From: Flavobacterium sp. CF136
GTDB lineage: Bacteria > Bacteroidota > Bacteroidia > Flavobacteriales > Flavobacteriaceae
Assembly: GCF_000282055.1 (NCBI RefSeq)
Contig: NZ_AKJZ01000012.1
Span: 110,822-174,821, forward strand
Direction of reading: 5' to 3'
Length of the DNA stretch: 64,000 bases
Part shown: positions 1 through 8,676 of the stretch, one piece after another
How the letters are laid out: each line of letters opens with the position of its first letter
How positions within the stretch are numbered: position 1 is the first letter of the stretch
The notes under the pieces: generated by a model
What the model was told of the DNA's origin: nothing
The model's input: only the letters and a program-made list of their open reading frames with translations
The model's database searches: none
Made by a program: the position numbers and the translations under genes

Positions 1-946
1 GGACAATCATACACGCCCGGGATTTTTTTACAGTTACAACAAAAGCAACGAAGTCAACCTGAATTTGGGTTTGGCAAAAGTGAATTACAGCAAAGATAAT
101 GTTCGTGGAAATTTTGCTTTAATGGCAGGAACTTACGCCGAATACAATATGGCAGCCGAGCAGGGTTTACTGAAAAATGTATACGAAGCGAATGTGGGTG
201 TAAAGATTTCTTCCACTCATAATCTGTGGATTGATGCCGGAATTATGCCTTCGCATATTGGTTTTGAAAGTGCAATTGGAAAAGATTGCCAGAATTTAAC
301 GAGAAGTATTCTGGCTGAAAATTCGCCTTATTATGAAACTGGTGTCAAAATTGGTTACACCTCTGAATCCGGAGCATGGTATTTGGCCGGAATGTATCTG
401 AATGGATGGCAGCGCATTGAGAAAGCTGAAGGCAATCATACCCCTGCGTTTGGAACGCAGGTTACATATAAACCATCGGATAGAATAGCTTTGAACTGGA
501 GTACTTATGTTGGTAATGAGCAGCCGGATATTGACAGAAAATGGCGTTATTTTAATAATTTCTACGGGCAATTTAAGGCAACGGATAAAACAAATGTTAC
601 CGCTGGTTTTGATGTTGGTTCACAGCAATCAGCCAATAAAAGCAACAAATACGACACTTGGTTTTCGCCGGTTTTGATTCTGCAATACAAACCAACAGAT
701 AAAATTCAGTTAGCCGCTCGTGGTGAATATTATAATGATGAAAAAGGTGTAATAATTGCCACAGAAACACCAAACGGTTTTCAAACTTATGGATTTTCGG
801 CTAACTTTGATTACTTGGTTACTGATAATGTTATGTTTAGAATTGAAGCCAGAAATCTTTCGAGTAAAGATGAAGTGTTTACAAAAAATAATCTTCCAAC
901 GGATACGAATACATTTGTAACGACTTCGCTGGCGATTTCTTTCTAG
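1..946 (+). CDS. Outer-membrane porin, 5'-truncated by window edge
   Basis: The reading frame is open from the first codon at base 2, so the gene begins before the window and only its C-terminal part (about 314 residues) is visible. The protein is made of alternating amphipathic stretches rich in aromatic residues and ends in a terminal Phe (LAISF), the usual last strand of an outer-membrane beta barrel. It resembles the OmpL-like beta-barrel porin-2 family. A KdpD-like gene follows, and from memory of Flavobacterium kdp loci a porin often lies between kdpC and kdpD, so a role in potassium or small-solute passage is inferred, not shown. A TTG codon at 65 is not needed as a start because the frame continues upstream. 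Confidence 0.8.
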   Translation, partial: DNHTRPGFFYSYNKSNEVNLNLGLAKVNYSKDNVRGNFALMAGTYAEYNMAAEQGLLKNVYEANVGVKISSTHNLWIDAGIMPSHIGFESAIGKDCQNLTRSILAENSPYYETGVKIGYTSESGAWYLAGMYLNGWQRIEKAEGNHTPAFGTQVTYKPSDRIALNWSTYVGNEQPDIDRKWRYFNNFYGQFKATDKTNVTAGFDVGSQQSANKSNKYDTWFSPVLILQYKPTDKIQLAARGEYYNDEKGVIIATETPNGFQTYGFSANFDYLVTDNVMFRIEARNLSSKDEVFTKNNLPTDTNTFVTTSLAISF

Positions 947-959
947 CTTTTGGCTATAG

Positions 960-1001
960 GCTTTAAGCAATAGGCTTTTGAAAAGTCATATTGCTTAAAG
1001 C
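960..1001 (+). repeat. Intergenic hairpin between porin and kdpD-like gene
   Basis: A perfect 13-bp inverted repeat, GCTTTAAGCAATA at 960-972 and its complement at 989-1001, surrounds a 16-base loop. No T-run follows, so it is more likely an mRNA stability or processing hairpin within an operon than a terminator. Confidence 0.55.
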
Positions 1002-1031
1002 TTACAGCTTTTATTGCTTAAAGCAAAAATT

Positions 1032-2153
1032 ATGGAAAAAGAAAATAATGCACAGCACTTTCTAGATTTAATTCAGAAATCACGAAAAGGAAAGTTTAAA
1101 GTCTACATTGGGATGAGCGCCGGTGTGGGCAAAACTTTTCGTATGTTGCAGGAAGCACATACATTGTTGAAAAACGGAATTGACGTCAAAATCGGTTACA
1201 TCGAAACGCATATGCGAAAGGAAACGCATGAACTGTTGTTTGGTTTGCCCGTAATTCCGAGACGGACCATTTTTTATAAAGGAAAAGAGCTCGAAGAACT
1301 TGATGTGCAGGCAATTATCAACCTCCGTCCGGAAGTGGTTATTATTGATGAATTGGCGCACACAAATGTTGAAGGAAGCAAAAACGAAAAACGCTGGCAG
1401 GATGTTTTGGAAATTATTGAAGCGGGAATCAATGTGATTTCGGCTGTGAATATTCAGCATATTGAGAGTTTGAATGAAGATGTAAAACGCATAACAGGCA
1501 TTGATGTCCAGGAACGGGTTCCTGATAATGTTTTGCGTCTGGCTGACGAAGTCGTGAATATCGATTTGACATCCGAAGATTTGATTGCGCGTTTGAAAGA
1601 AGGAAAAATTTATACGGCAGATAAAATCCAGACGGCTTTAACGAATTTTTTCAAGTCGGAACAAATTTTACAATTGCGTGAATTGGCTTTGAAAGAAGTC
1701 GCGAGTCAGGTCGTTCGAAAAGTCGAAAGTGAAGTTCCTCAATTGCACGCTTTAAAACACGAAAAACTGTTGGCATGTATTAGCAGTAATGATAAAACGG
1801 CTAAAATTGTAATTAGGAAGGCGGCGCGTCTGGCAAGTTATTACAACGGAATCTGGTATGTTTTGTATGTAGAAACCCCAAAAGAAAGCAGTACCAAAAT
1901 TGCACTGGACAAACAACGCCATTTGATCAATAACTATAAACTGGCGGTACAATTAGGTGCTGAAGTGATTAAAACAGAACATAAAAATATTGCTGATGCG
2001 ATCCTGATTGCGGTTGAAGAAAAACAAATTACAACTGTCTGTATCGGAAAACCGCATTTGAATTTATTTAAAGTAATTTTGTCTACAACTATTTTTAGGC
2101 GCTTGCTAAATAAGCTGTCTTTATCGAATGTAGACCTTGTTATTTTATCTTAA
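1032..2153 (+). CDS. kdpD: KdpD-type N-terminal sensor protein (no kinase domain)
   Basis: This is a 373-residue stand-alone version of the cytoplasmic N-terminal half of KdpD, the potassium/turgor sensor. Residues 27-35 read GMSAGVGKT, the KdpD Walker A loop, and about residues 105-115 read VVIIDELAHTN, the Walker B part. The last 130 residues or so fit a universal-stress-protein domain. The four-helix membrane segment, HisKA and HATPase domains of classical KdpD are absent, and a separate histidine kinase follows 144 bp downstream. The ATG at 1032 is preferred over the in-frame TTG at 1014 because MEKEN starts just ahead of the conserved domain. The split arrangement is, to my recollection, normal in Flavobacteria. 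Confidence 0.85.
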   Translation: MEKENNAQHFLDLIQKSRKGKFKVYIGMSAGVGKTFRMLQEAHTLLKNGIDVKIGYIETHMRKETHELLFGLPVIPRRTIFYKGKELEELDVQAIINLRPEVVIIDELAHTNVEGSKNEKRWQDVLEIIEAGINVISAVNIQHIESLNEDVKRITGIDVQERVPDNVLRLADEVVNIDLTSEDLIARLKEGKIYTADKIQTALTNFFKSEQILQLRELALKEVASQVVRKVESEVPQLHALKHEKLLACISSNDKTAKIVIRKAARLASYYNGIWYVLYVETPKESSTKIALDKQRHLINNYKLAVQLGAEVIKTEHKNIADAILIAVEEKQITTVCIGKPHLNLFKVILSTTIFRRLLNKLSLSNVDLVILS

Positions 2154-2261
2154 ATGTAAAATGTTATTTCTAAAATGTAAAATGGTTAGGGAAGTCGGAG
2201 AAAGTACATTTTACATCTCACAAATAACATCTCGCAAAAAAATAAAACAATAATTAAATTT

Positions 2262-2293
2262 AGAGGATGAGATTGCTTCGTTCCTCGCAATGA
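2262..2293 (+). repeat. REP-like hairpin just before histidine kinase start
   Basis: GAGATTGCTTCGTTCCTCGC followed by AATGAC is a short palindromic repeat (ATTGC...GCAAT stem) of the sort scattered between flavobacterial genes. It ends a few bases before the ATG at 2298 and leaves no clear ribosome-binding site. The preceding 2154-2261 is AT-rich, with the words AAAATGTAAAATG and CATTTTACAT in inverted orientation and nothing gene-like. Confidence 0.5.
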
Positions 2294-2297
2294 CGTC

Positions 2298-4031
2298 ATG
2301 AGAATTAAAACCAAATTGAATCTGGGAGTTGGATTATTATTTTTAATGATTATCATACTCTCGTTAGTGAGTGCCTTTTATATTTTTTCAATCAAAAAAG
2401 ACACTGAAAACATTCTGAAAGCCAATTATAATACGTTGGAATATTCCAGAAACATGCTTTTGTCATTAGACGAAATTTCTACCGATGCTGATCATGCGAT
2501 TATTACTTTTAAAAAAAATCTGCTGAATCAGACGAAAAACATAACCGAATCCGGTGAGAAAAAAGTAACGGATAATCTTAAAGAAAACTTTACTCTTTTA
2601 GAAAAAAACACAGCTGATGAAGCAGTAAAAACGCAAATCAGGCGAGATATTTTTGCAATTATGAAACTCAATTTGGATGCGATAAAACAAAAAAGTGATA
2701 TTGCCAAACGTACCGCCGAAACTGCCAATTTTTCGATTGCTATTGTGGGAACGCTGTGCTTTTTGATTGCTTTTAATTTACTGGTTAATTTACCAAACAA
2801 TATTGCCAGCCCAATTAAGGAATTAACGCTGAGTATTAAGGAAATTGCCAATAAAAATTATTCGGAACGTGTGCATTTTACCAATCATAACGAATATGGT
2901 GATCTGGCAAAATCATTTAATACGATGGCGCAGAAACTTCAGGAATACAACAACAGTAATTTGTACAAATTGTTCTTTGAGAAAAAACGACTGGAAACGC
3001 TGATCAATAATATGCACGATCCTATTATTGGACTGGATAATGAAGGGATTGTTTTATTTATGAACGATGAAGCGCTGAAGATTATCGGAATGAAATTAGA
3101 GGATATTATTGGTAAATCTGCTTCTGTTCTGGCCTCGTCAAATGACCTGATTCGTTCATTAATTTTAAAAGACGATACTGATTCTCCAAAAAAACAGCCT
3201 CTTAAAATTTTTGCTCACGGAAAAGAAAGTTATTTTGATAAAGAAATTATCAACATCACGATAACGCCCACAGGTGAAGAAAAAGAAATTAATATAGGCG
3301 ATGTAATTATCCTGCGAAATATTACTTTGTTCAAAGAGCTTGATTTTGCTAAAACTAATTTTATTGCAACGGTTTCACACGAATTAAAAACACCAATTGC
3401 TTCTATAAAACTAAGTCTTAAATTACTTGAAAATGCCAAAACGGGTGATATGAATGACGATCAGAAACAGCTGGTCGAAAGTATTAAAGATGACAGTCAG
3501 CGATTATTGAAAATTACAGGCGAATTACTCAATCTATCTCAATTGGAAACTGGAAATATTCAGTTGAATATTGAAAAAAGCAACCCTTATCATATTGTAG
3601 ATTATGCTGTCGAAGCGGTAAAAGTACAAGCCGATCAAAAACAGATAAAACTGGTTATTGAAGCCGATAAAAACTTACCGGATATAAATGCTGATAATGA
3701 AAAAACGTGCTGGGTTTTGATAAATTTTTTAACCAATGCAATAACGTATTCTCCATCACAAAGTAAAATTACAATTAGATTAAGAAAGATAGATGAACAA
3801 CATGTTATTTTTCAGGTGATTGATAGCGGAAAAGGAATAGATTCCAGATATAAAGACAAAGTTTTTGATAAATATTTCCAAATCCCCGGCAGTAATAAAT
3901 CCGGGACAGGCTTAGGGCTTGCAATATGCAAAGATTTTATTGAGGCCCAAAATGGAAAAATAAATCTGGACAGCGAACTTGGCTCAGGAAGTACCTTTAG
4001 TATCACAATGAATATTTATAACGAAATATAA
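2298..4031 (+). CDS. HAMP-PAS sensor histidine kinase, probable KdpD partner
   Basis: This 577-residue inner-membrane kinase has two transmembrane helices (about residues 7-31 and 145-167) around a short periplasmic loop, then HAMP (about 165-222), PAS (about 232-345), HisKA with ATVSHELKTP (phospho-acceptor His361) and a HATPase domain with N, G1 and G2 boxes (NFLTNAI, DSGKGI, GTGLGL). It follows the kdpD-like gene on the same strand and probably supplies the kinase activity that the truncated KdpD lacks. No response regulator follows; any partner would be upstream of the window. The ATG at 2298 lies directly after a REP-like hairpin, which makes its translation signal unusual. Confidence 0.88.
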   Translation: MRIKTKLNLGVGLLFLMIIILSLVSAFYIFSIKKDTENILKANYNTLEYSRNMLLSLDEISTDADHAIITFKKNLLNQTKNITESGEKKVTDNLKENFTLLEKNTADEAVKTQIRRDIFAIMKLNLDAIKQKSDIAKRTAETANFSIAIVGTLCFLIAFNLLVNLPNNIASPIKELTLSIKEIANKNYSERVHFTNHNEYGDLAKSFNTMAQKLQEYNNSNLYKLFFEKKRLETLINNMHDPIIGLDNEGIVLFMNDEALKIIGMKLEDIIGKSASVLASSNDLIRSLILKDDTDSPKKQPLKIFAHGKESYFDKEIINITITPTGEEKEINIGDVIILRNITLFKELDFAKTNFIATVSHELKTPIASIKLSLKLLENAKTGDMNDDQKQLVESIKDDSQRLLKITGELLNLSQLETGNIQLNIEKSNPYHIVDYAVEAVKVQADQKQIKLVIEADKNLPDINADNEKTCWVLINFLTNAITYSPSQSKITIRLRKIDEQHVIFQVIDSGKGIDSRYKDKVFDKYFQIPGSNKSGTGLGLAICKDFIEAQNGKINLDSELGSGSTFSITMNIYNEI

Positions 4032-4092
4032 CGAAGCCTGCTATAATTATGCTGCCGAATGTGAAAAAATGACAGCTTAATTCATATTTAAG

Positions 4093-4134
4093 ATTCAATA
4101 TTAGATGCATGAATTTCATCATCTAATATTGAAT
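4093..4134. terminator. Hairpin between convergent genes
   Basis: A perfect 15-bp inverted repeat (4093-4107 and 4120-4134) with a 12-base loop lies between the histidine kinase (+) and the next genes (-). Neither strand has a strong T-run, so it is called as a probable bidirectional transcription end with reserve. Confidence 0.45.
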
Positions 4135-4161
4135 ATGATTATAGGCAAAACGTTTATAGTA

Positions 4162-4416
4162 TTATTCCAGCTCTTCACAATAATAACCCAGTGTTTGAAT
4201 CTTTTCAATTATTTGATCAGCAGTATAAGAATTGCCTTCAGTACGCATGATTTTGTCACAGTCCTCGAGATCGAAAGTAATTAGTAAATCATTAGAAACT
4301 TCAAATATTTTTTTAATTTTAACTATATCTTTTTTATATTTTATAGATGTTTTAAAAACTAATATCATATCCTTTTGTGATTTCACGGTTTTTAATTTAT
4401 AAGTTTTATTTTTCAT
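4162..4416 (-). CDS. Small HMA-like protein lacking metal-binding cysteines
   Basis: This 84-residue protein has the beta-alpha-beta pattern of heavy-metal-associated (ferredoxin-like) domains: a strand around MILVFKT, a helix, LLITFDLEDCDKIMRT, then a helix and GYYCEELE at the end. The MxCxxC copper-binding motif is missing; its place is taken by SIKYKKD. The gene overlaps the upstream DUF6268-like gene by 11 bp (4406-4416), so the two are co-transcribed and perhaps translationally coupled. Function unknown. It may be a metal-blind relative of copper chaperones. Confidence 0.55.
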   Translation of the reverse strand: MKNKTYKLKTVKSQKDMILVFKTSIKYKKDIVKIKKIFEVSNDLLITFDLEDCDKIMRTEGNSYTADQIIEKIQTLGYYCEELE

Positions 4417-5296
4417 TTTCTTTTAATCTCATACTTAAACCAATACTAAAGTAAGGTGAAGGATTTAAGTTGTGATTTTGATTTTGTACTAAATCGAAAT
4501 GTGTATCCAGCATACTATAATCTTTTATTAAGCTAACTCCTGCTTTGGCATTTAGCCATAATATTCCGTCTATTCTTTTGGAAACATTTAATAATAACGG
4601 GATGTTAATTGTCCTGATATATTTTGCCTCAGTATTTGAATCTGAGCCTGCATTATAGACTGCTGTCTCAAGGTTAATCAGCATTCCATATTCCCAATTC
4701 TGATTTGGTAAAAATGTTAATTGTGCATTTCCGGGAAGAATTGCTTCAAAACGAAGTCTTTTTGATTCATAAGAAATTGCCAATAAAGGAGTTATATTGT
4801 TTTTAAAATAATCTTTACTGTATGACAGGCCATATCCAATTTTTAATTTATCATTCCTTTTTAAAGAATGATAAATAATCGCAGAAATAGCAGGAAAAAA
4901 ATCTTTTGAATCTAGTTTGCTCTGAAGATCTGAACGATAAATAATTTGAGGCAATATAAACAGATACCGTCTTTCATCAAGATTATACCGAAATAAAGCA
5001 GACCATTTAGCATCAGTAAGTTGTTTTTTAAACTCATCGGAAGCATTTGTATTATTAGAAAAATCATATTCTGAAAATTTATAGGAAAGAATATTGTTCA
5101 TCTTCATATTATTTCCAAGTTTAATAGTTGGGGTGATCAAGTAAGTATCTAATGAACCAATAGCCATTTCTGAGTTGCTGTTATTAAACTTTGCCGGAGT
5201 TGCCTGTGAATAATTTAATGAAAAGAACTCATTTTTTTCCTGTGATTTGCCTGACAATGAAAATAGAAAGATTAAAATAATAAGGTTAGTTTTCAA
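4406..5296 (-). CDS. Exported beta-barrel-like protein, DUF6268-like
   Basis: This 296-residue protein has a signal peptide (hydrophobic LIILIFLFSLSG, cleavage near GKSQ) followed by repeated amphipathic strands that end in FSIGLSMRL, consistent with an outer-membrane barrel. It resembles the flavobacterial DUF6268 family by recall. Translation appears to begin at a TTG (5296): an in-frame stop lies eight codons upstream with no ATG between, and MKTNLII gives a normal signal-peptide N-terminus. It is first in a two-gene unit with the HMA-like gene. The role is unknown. Confidence 0.6.
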   Translation of the reverse strand: MKTNLIILIFLFSLSGKSQEKNEFFSLNYSQATPAKFNNSNSEMAIGSLDTYLITPTIKLGNNMKMNNILSYKFSEYDFSNNTNASDEFKKQLTDAKWSALFRYNLDERRYLFILPQIIYRSDLQSKLDSKDFFPAISAIIYHSLKRNDKLKIGYGLSYSKDYFKNNITPLLAISYESKRLRFEAILPGNAQLTFLPNQNWEYGMLINLETAVYNAGSDSNTEAKYIRTINIPLLLNVSKRIDGILWLNAKAGVSLIKDYSMLDTHFDLVQNQNHNLNPSPYFSIGLSMRLKENEK

Positions 5297-5410
5297 AATA
5301 TAAAAGTTGATTTTAAAGTTTTATGATTATCTAAATTTTTGTTGCTATTTTGTACTTTGCAAATATGATCCATTCGGGATCTTTAAAATGTTGATTTGGA
5401 TCAATAAAAA

Positions 5411-5986
5411 ATGGAATTATTTAATACTTTAAATGCTATTGTCACAATTGATGAACATCATTGGAATGAGATTTCTAAATTGGCGGAGATTAGACATTTC
5501 AAAAGGAATGAATACTTCTTAAAAAAAGGAGATGCATGTACTATTATTGGATTTATTAAAAAAGGCAGTTTTAGATTTGTAATGCATAATGATGGAAATG
5601 AAAGAACTTTCGATATTTCAACAGAAAACGATTTTGTATCTGATTATTATGGAATCTTAAAATCAAGTCCTGCCTCCTTTGATATTATTGCCAATCAAAA
5701 ATCAGAAGTAATTTGTCTTCCTACAGCAGATGTGCTTCAATTATTTGACACAGATATGGTGTATCAAAAAATAGGCAGGACAGTTGCAGAAAATGAATTT
5801 TGCCTGCAGCATAAAAGGCTCATTTCGATGATGTATGATAGCCCACAAAAACGCTATGAAGATTTATTAGAAAAACATTCTGATAAAATTTCTAATTTAC
5901 CACAGCATTTATTAGCAAATTATTTAGGAGTAACGAAAGAAACATTGAGCCGCATAAGATCCAGAATTGTAAAAAAAGCAACCTAA
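5411..5986 (+). CDS. Crp/Fnr-family transcriptional regulator
   Basis: A 191-residue regulator with an N-terminal cyclic-nucleotide-binding-like barrel (about residues 10-120; FLKKGDACTIIGFIKKGSFRF) and a C-terminal helix-turn-helix (HLLANYLGVTKETLSRIRSRI, about 163-185). There is no Fnr-type cysteine cluster. It lies 45 bp before a propeller/AraC regulator on the same strand, but linkage to that gene is not clear. Flavobacterial members of this family are often stress or electrophile responsive; the ligand here cannot be read. Confidence 0.85.
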   Translation: MELFNTLNAIVTIDEHHWNEISKLAEIRHFKRNEYFLKKGDACTIIGFIKKGSFRFVMHNDGNERTFDISTENDFVSDYYGILKSSPASFDIIANQKSEVICLPTADVLQLFDTDMVYQKIGRTVAENEFCLQHKRLISMMYDSPQKRYEDLLEKHSDKISNLPQHLLANYLGVTKETLSRIRSRIVKKAT

Positions 5987-6031
5987 TCAATTGATTTGCA
6001 ACAGCATATCAAACAGTATTTGTATAAAAAA

Positions 6032-8590
6032 ATGAATCAGATAACCAGAGTAATTACAATCTTTCTTTTGTCAATGTCTATTGCTCAGGCAAACAATTTT
6101 GTTTTTTCTCCAATTAATGTTTTACAAGGATTGAGTGATAATCAGATACGTTATATACTGCAGCTTCCTGACGGAAGGATGGTTTTCAAAACAAGCGGTA
6201 ATATTAATATCTATGATGGAGCACGTTTTAAATATATCCACCAAACTTCCCAACATATCTATCCATTAAAGGGTTATGATGGTTTCTATCGGATCTATCA
6301 AAGTGGAGATTCTCTTCTTTGGATCAAAGACACTCATAAACTAATGTGTGTTGACCTTCGTACAGAAAAATATGTATCCCGGCTGGACTCTTATTTCAGA
6401 AAAAAAGGATTTAAACAGCCTGTTGAAGATCTTTTCATGGATTCAAACCAGCGATTATGGCTTCTGACATCCGGCAGATTGTCACAATATAATTCTTCTG
6501 ACTTTTTGAACATAGCGGCTAATCATGGGAAATTACAGGATTTAACATCTCAAAATAACAATCTATACCTGTTTTATAATACTGGTGAGATTGTCTGTTA
6601 TGATTTGAAAACAAAAAGAAAGCTTTACAGTAATGCTGCTTATCCGCCACAGCAACAAATGTTTTTTAAGAATACCTCATTAGTGGTAAAAGGAAATAAT
6701 GGTTTCTATCAATTGCGAAACGGAAGCAAAGGCGGTTTTTTCTTCTTTGATACCCGAAAACGTATTTGGAAAAAAATACTCAAAACTGACTATACACTTA
6801 ACACATTAATCGTTAATTCCAATGACACTGCATACATCAGTTGTACCAATGGTATATGGATAATTAATTGCCGGAATGGAGAAAAGCAATATCTTCCAAC
6901 ATTACAAAAAATTGACGGAAGTATTCTGGATACTGAGATAAGCACTCTCTTTTATGACAAACAAAATGGCTTATGGCTGGGAACCATTAATCAGGGGCTG
7001 CTTTATTACCATCCTTTCCGGTACAAATTCACTAACATAGGACGTTCATATTTCCATGAATCTTCTACAAAGGATATTATAGTGCAAGCATTTGCCGAAG
7101 ATCAGGCTGAAAATATATACGTTAAATCTCAATCGGCGATATATCGATATTCCTCTGTAAAAGGCAATAAGATATTGACAGCCCTCTCCCCTTCTTCAGT
7201 ACCAAAAGAAGTATTAAAAAAACTAAATCAAAATCACACGGCCTCACTTACGGATGTGCGACACTGGAAATGGACCGGAACACAAGACGGCTTAAAGCTT
7301 TTTGACCCTGATAAAAAAGAAGAAAAAATCTTTTATACCAAAGATGGTTTGTCAAATAATTTTGTGCATGCCATATTGGAAGATCGCAACAATAATATCT
7401 GGGTAACGACCAGTTACGGAATAACGAAACTACAAATAGATTCCACAACTAGAAAAGTTCATTTGACCAGTTTCAGTTCAGATGAGGGAACACTAGAAGG
7501 AGAATATACCAATGGAGCAGCATTTGAAGCAACCGACGGCACCCTTTATTTTGGGGGCATCAATGGATTCAGTATATTGAATCCAGGTAACATGGCTGAG
7601 CAAAAACTACCCTTCAGGCCTGTCTTTACAAATCTGTTTTTGCGAGGAGAGAGAATCGAAGCAGGAAACAAATATGATGGTCGTATCATTATGCCGGAAA
7701 CTGCACCATATACTAAGGACATAGAACTTTTTTATGATCAGAACTTCCTGACTTTTGAGTTTTCAGCCGTCAACTATAAAAATCCTTCTCAAACCTATTA
7801 TCGTTATCAGCTGGAAGGCATCGATAATAATTGGAGGGAAACGTCTATTGGCAGACAAAATGAAAATACGGATATAGATGGTATTCTTAAAACTTCCTAT
7901 ACCAATCTGCCTCCGGGAGAATATAAACTTAGGGTGATGGCTTCGGGCAACAATCGTCAATGGAACGGACCGGTTTCTGAATTGCATATAACCATTCATG
8001 CACCATGGTGGAAAACTACTGTTGCCTATATTCTGTTTACATCACTTTTCATAATTATGCTGAGCACAGGCATCTATTTATATATTTATTATAACCGGAA
8101 AAAGCTTGAACGCAGTCACAAAGAAGACATCTTGTTGGTTCGTATTCGAAACCTGATAGAACAATGCGATTTTCTTCAGGCGGAAAATGAAACGTATCTT
8201 GCAAAAACAAATGTACACGCTGCCCAATCTGAGGATACCCACAATGAAAACCGGGCGGATACAGCATTTTTAGCACGGGCTTTGGAACAAGTAGAAAAGA
8301 ATCTTGATGTTCCGGATTATTCTGTCGAGAAGCTTAGTCGTGATCTTTGCATGGACAGGACGGGTCTTTATCGTAAACTAATTGCATTATTAGATAAATC
8401 ACCCTCTTTGTTTATTCGGAATATTCGTTTACAAAGAGCAGCCGGGTTAATTCTTGAAGGAGAACTCAGTATTACAGAGATTACTGAAAAAGTAGGTTTT
8501 AGCAGTTCCAGCTACCTGAGCAAATGTTTTCAGGAAATGTACGGATGTCGTCCGTCGGAATACCCTGAAAAAATGAAGAAATCAACATAA
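6032..8590 (+). CDS. Propeller/Y_Y_Y/AraC one-component regulator (no kinase)
   Basis: An 852-residue membrane-spanning regulator. After a signal sequence (MNQITRVITIFLLSMSIAQA), two-component-regulator propeller repeats fill about residues 25-570, a Y_Y_Y domain about 575-655, one transmembrane helix about 662-684, and an AraC-type HTH the last 100 residues (ITEITEKVGFSSSSYLSKCFQEMYGCRPSEYP). HisKA, HATPase and receiver domains are missing, so the periplasmic sugar signal would reach the DNA-binding domain directly. The ATG at 6032 is preferred to 5996 because it places the signal peptide at the N-terminus. The GH31 gene starts 86 bp downstream and is the obvious target. Confidence 0.85.
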   Translation: MNQITRVITIFLLSMSIAQANNFVFSPINVLQGLSDNQIRYILQLPDGRMVFKTSGNINIYDGARFKYIHQTSQHIYPLKGYDGFYRIYQSGDSLLWIKDTHKLMCVDLRTEKYVSRLDSYFRKKGFKQPVEDLFMDSNQRLWLLTSGRLSQYNSSDFLNIAANHGKLQDLTSQNNNLYLFYNTGEIVCYDLKTKRKLYSNAAYPPQQQMFFKNTSLVVKGNNGFYQLRNGSKGGFFFFDTRKRIWKKILKTDYTLNTLIVNSNDTAYISCTNGIWIINCRNGEKQYLPTLQKIDGSILDTEISTLFYDKQNGLWLGTINQGLLYYHPFRYKFTNIGRSYFHESSTKDIIVQAFAEDQAENIYVKSQSAIYRYSSVKGNKILTALSPSSVPKEVLKKLNQNHTASLTDVRHWKWTGTQDGLKLFDPDKKEEKIFYTKDGLSNNFVHAILEDRNNNIWVTTSYGITKLQIDSTTRKVHLTSFSSDEGTLEGEYTNGAAFEATDGTLYFGGINGFSILNPGNMAEQKLPFRPVFTNLFLRGERIEAGNKYDGRIIMPETAPYTKDIELFYDQNFLTFEFSAVNYKNPSQTYYRYQLEGIDNNWRETSIGRQNENTDIDGILKTSYTNLPPGEYKLRVMASGNNRQWNGPVSELHITIHAPWWKTTVAYILFTSLFIIMLSTGIYLYIYYNRKKLERSHKEDILLVRIRNLIEQCDFLQAENETYLAKTNVHAAQSEDTHNENRADTAFLARALEQVEKNLDVPDYSVEKLSRDLCMDRTGLYRKLIALLDKSPSLFIRNIRLQRAAGLILEGELSITEITEKVGFSSSSYLSKCFQEMYGCRPSEYPEKMKKST

Positions 8591-8676
8591 TTGCTGTTTA
8601 TTTCAACATGGTTGTTGTCGCATTTTGTTTACTGTTGGATACTTTTGACAGTAAGAACCACATATAATTAACAATT

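Noticed and set aside
4093..4134. Strong intrinsic terminator
   Set aside because: The stem is perfect but neither strand has a T-run, so it was kept only as a low-confidence transcription end.
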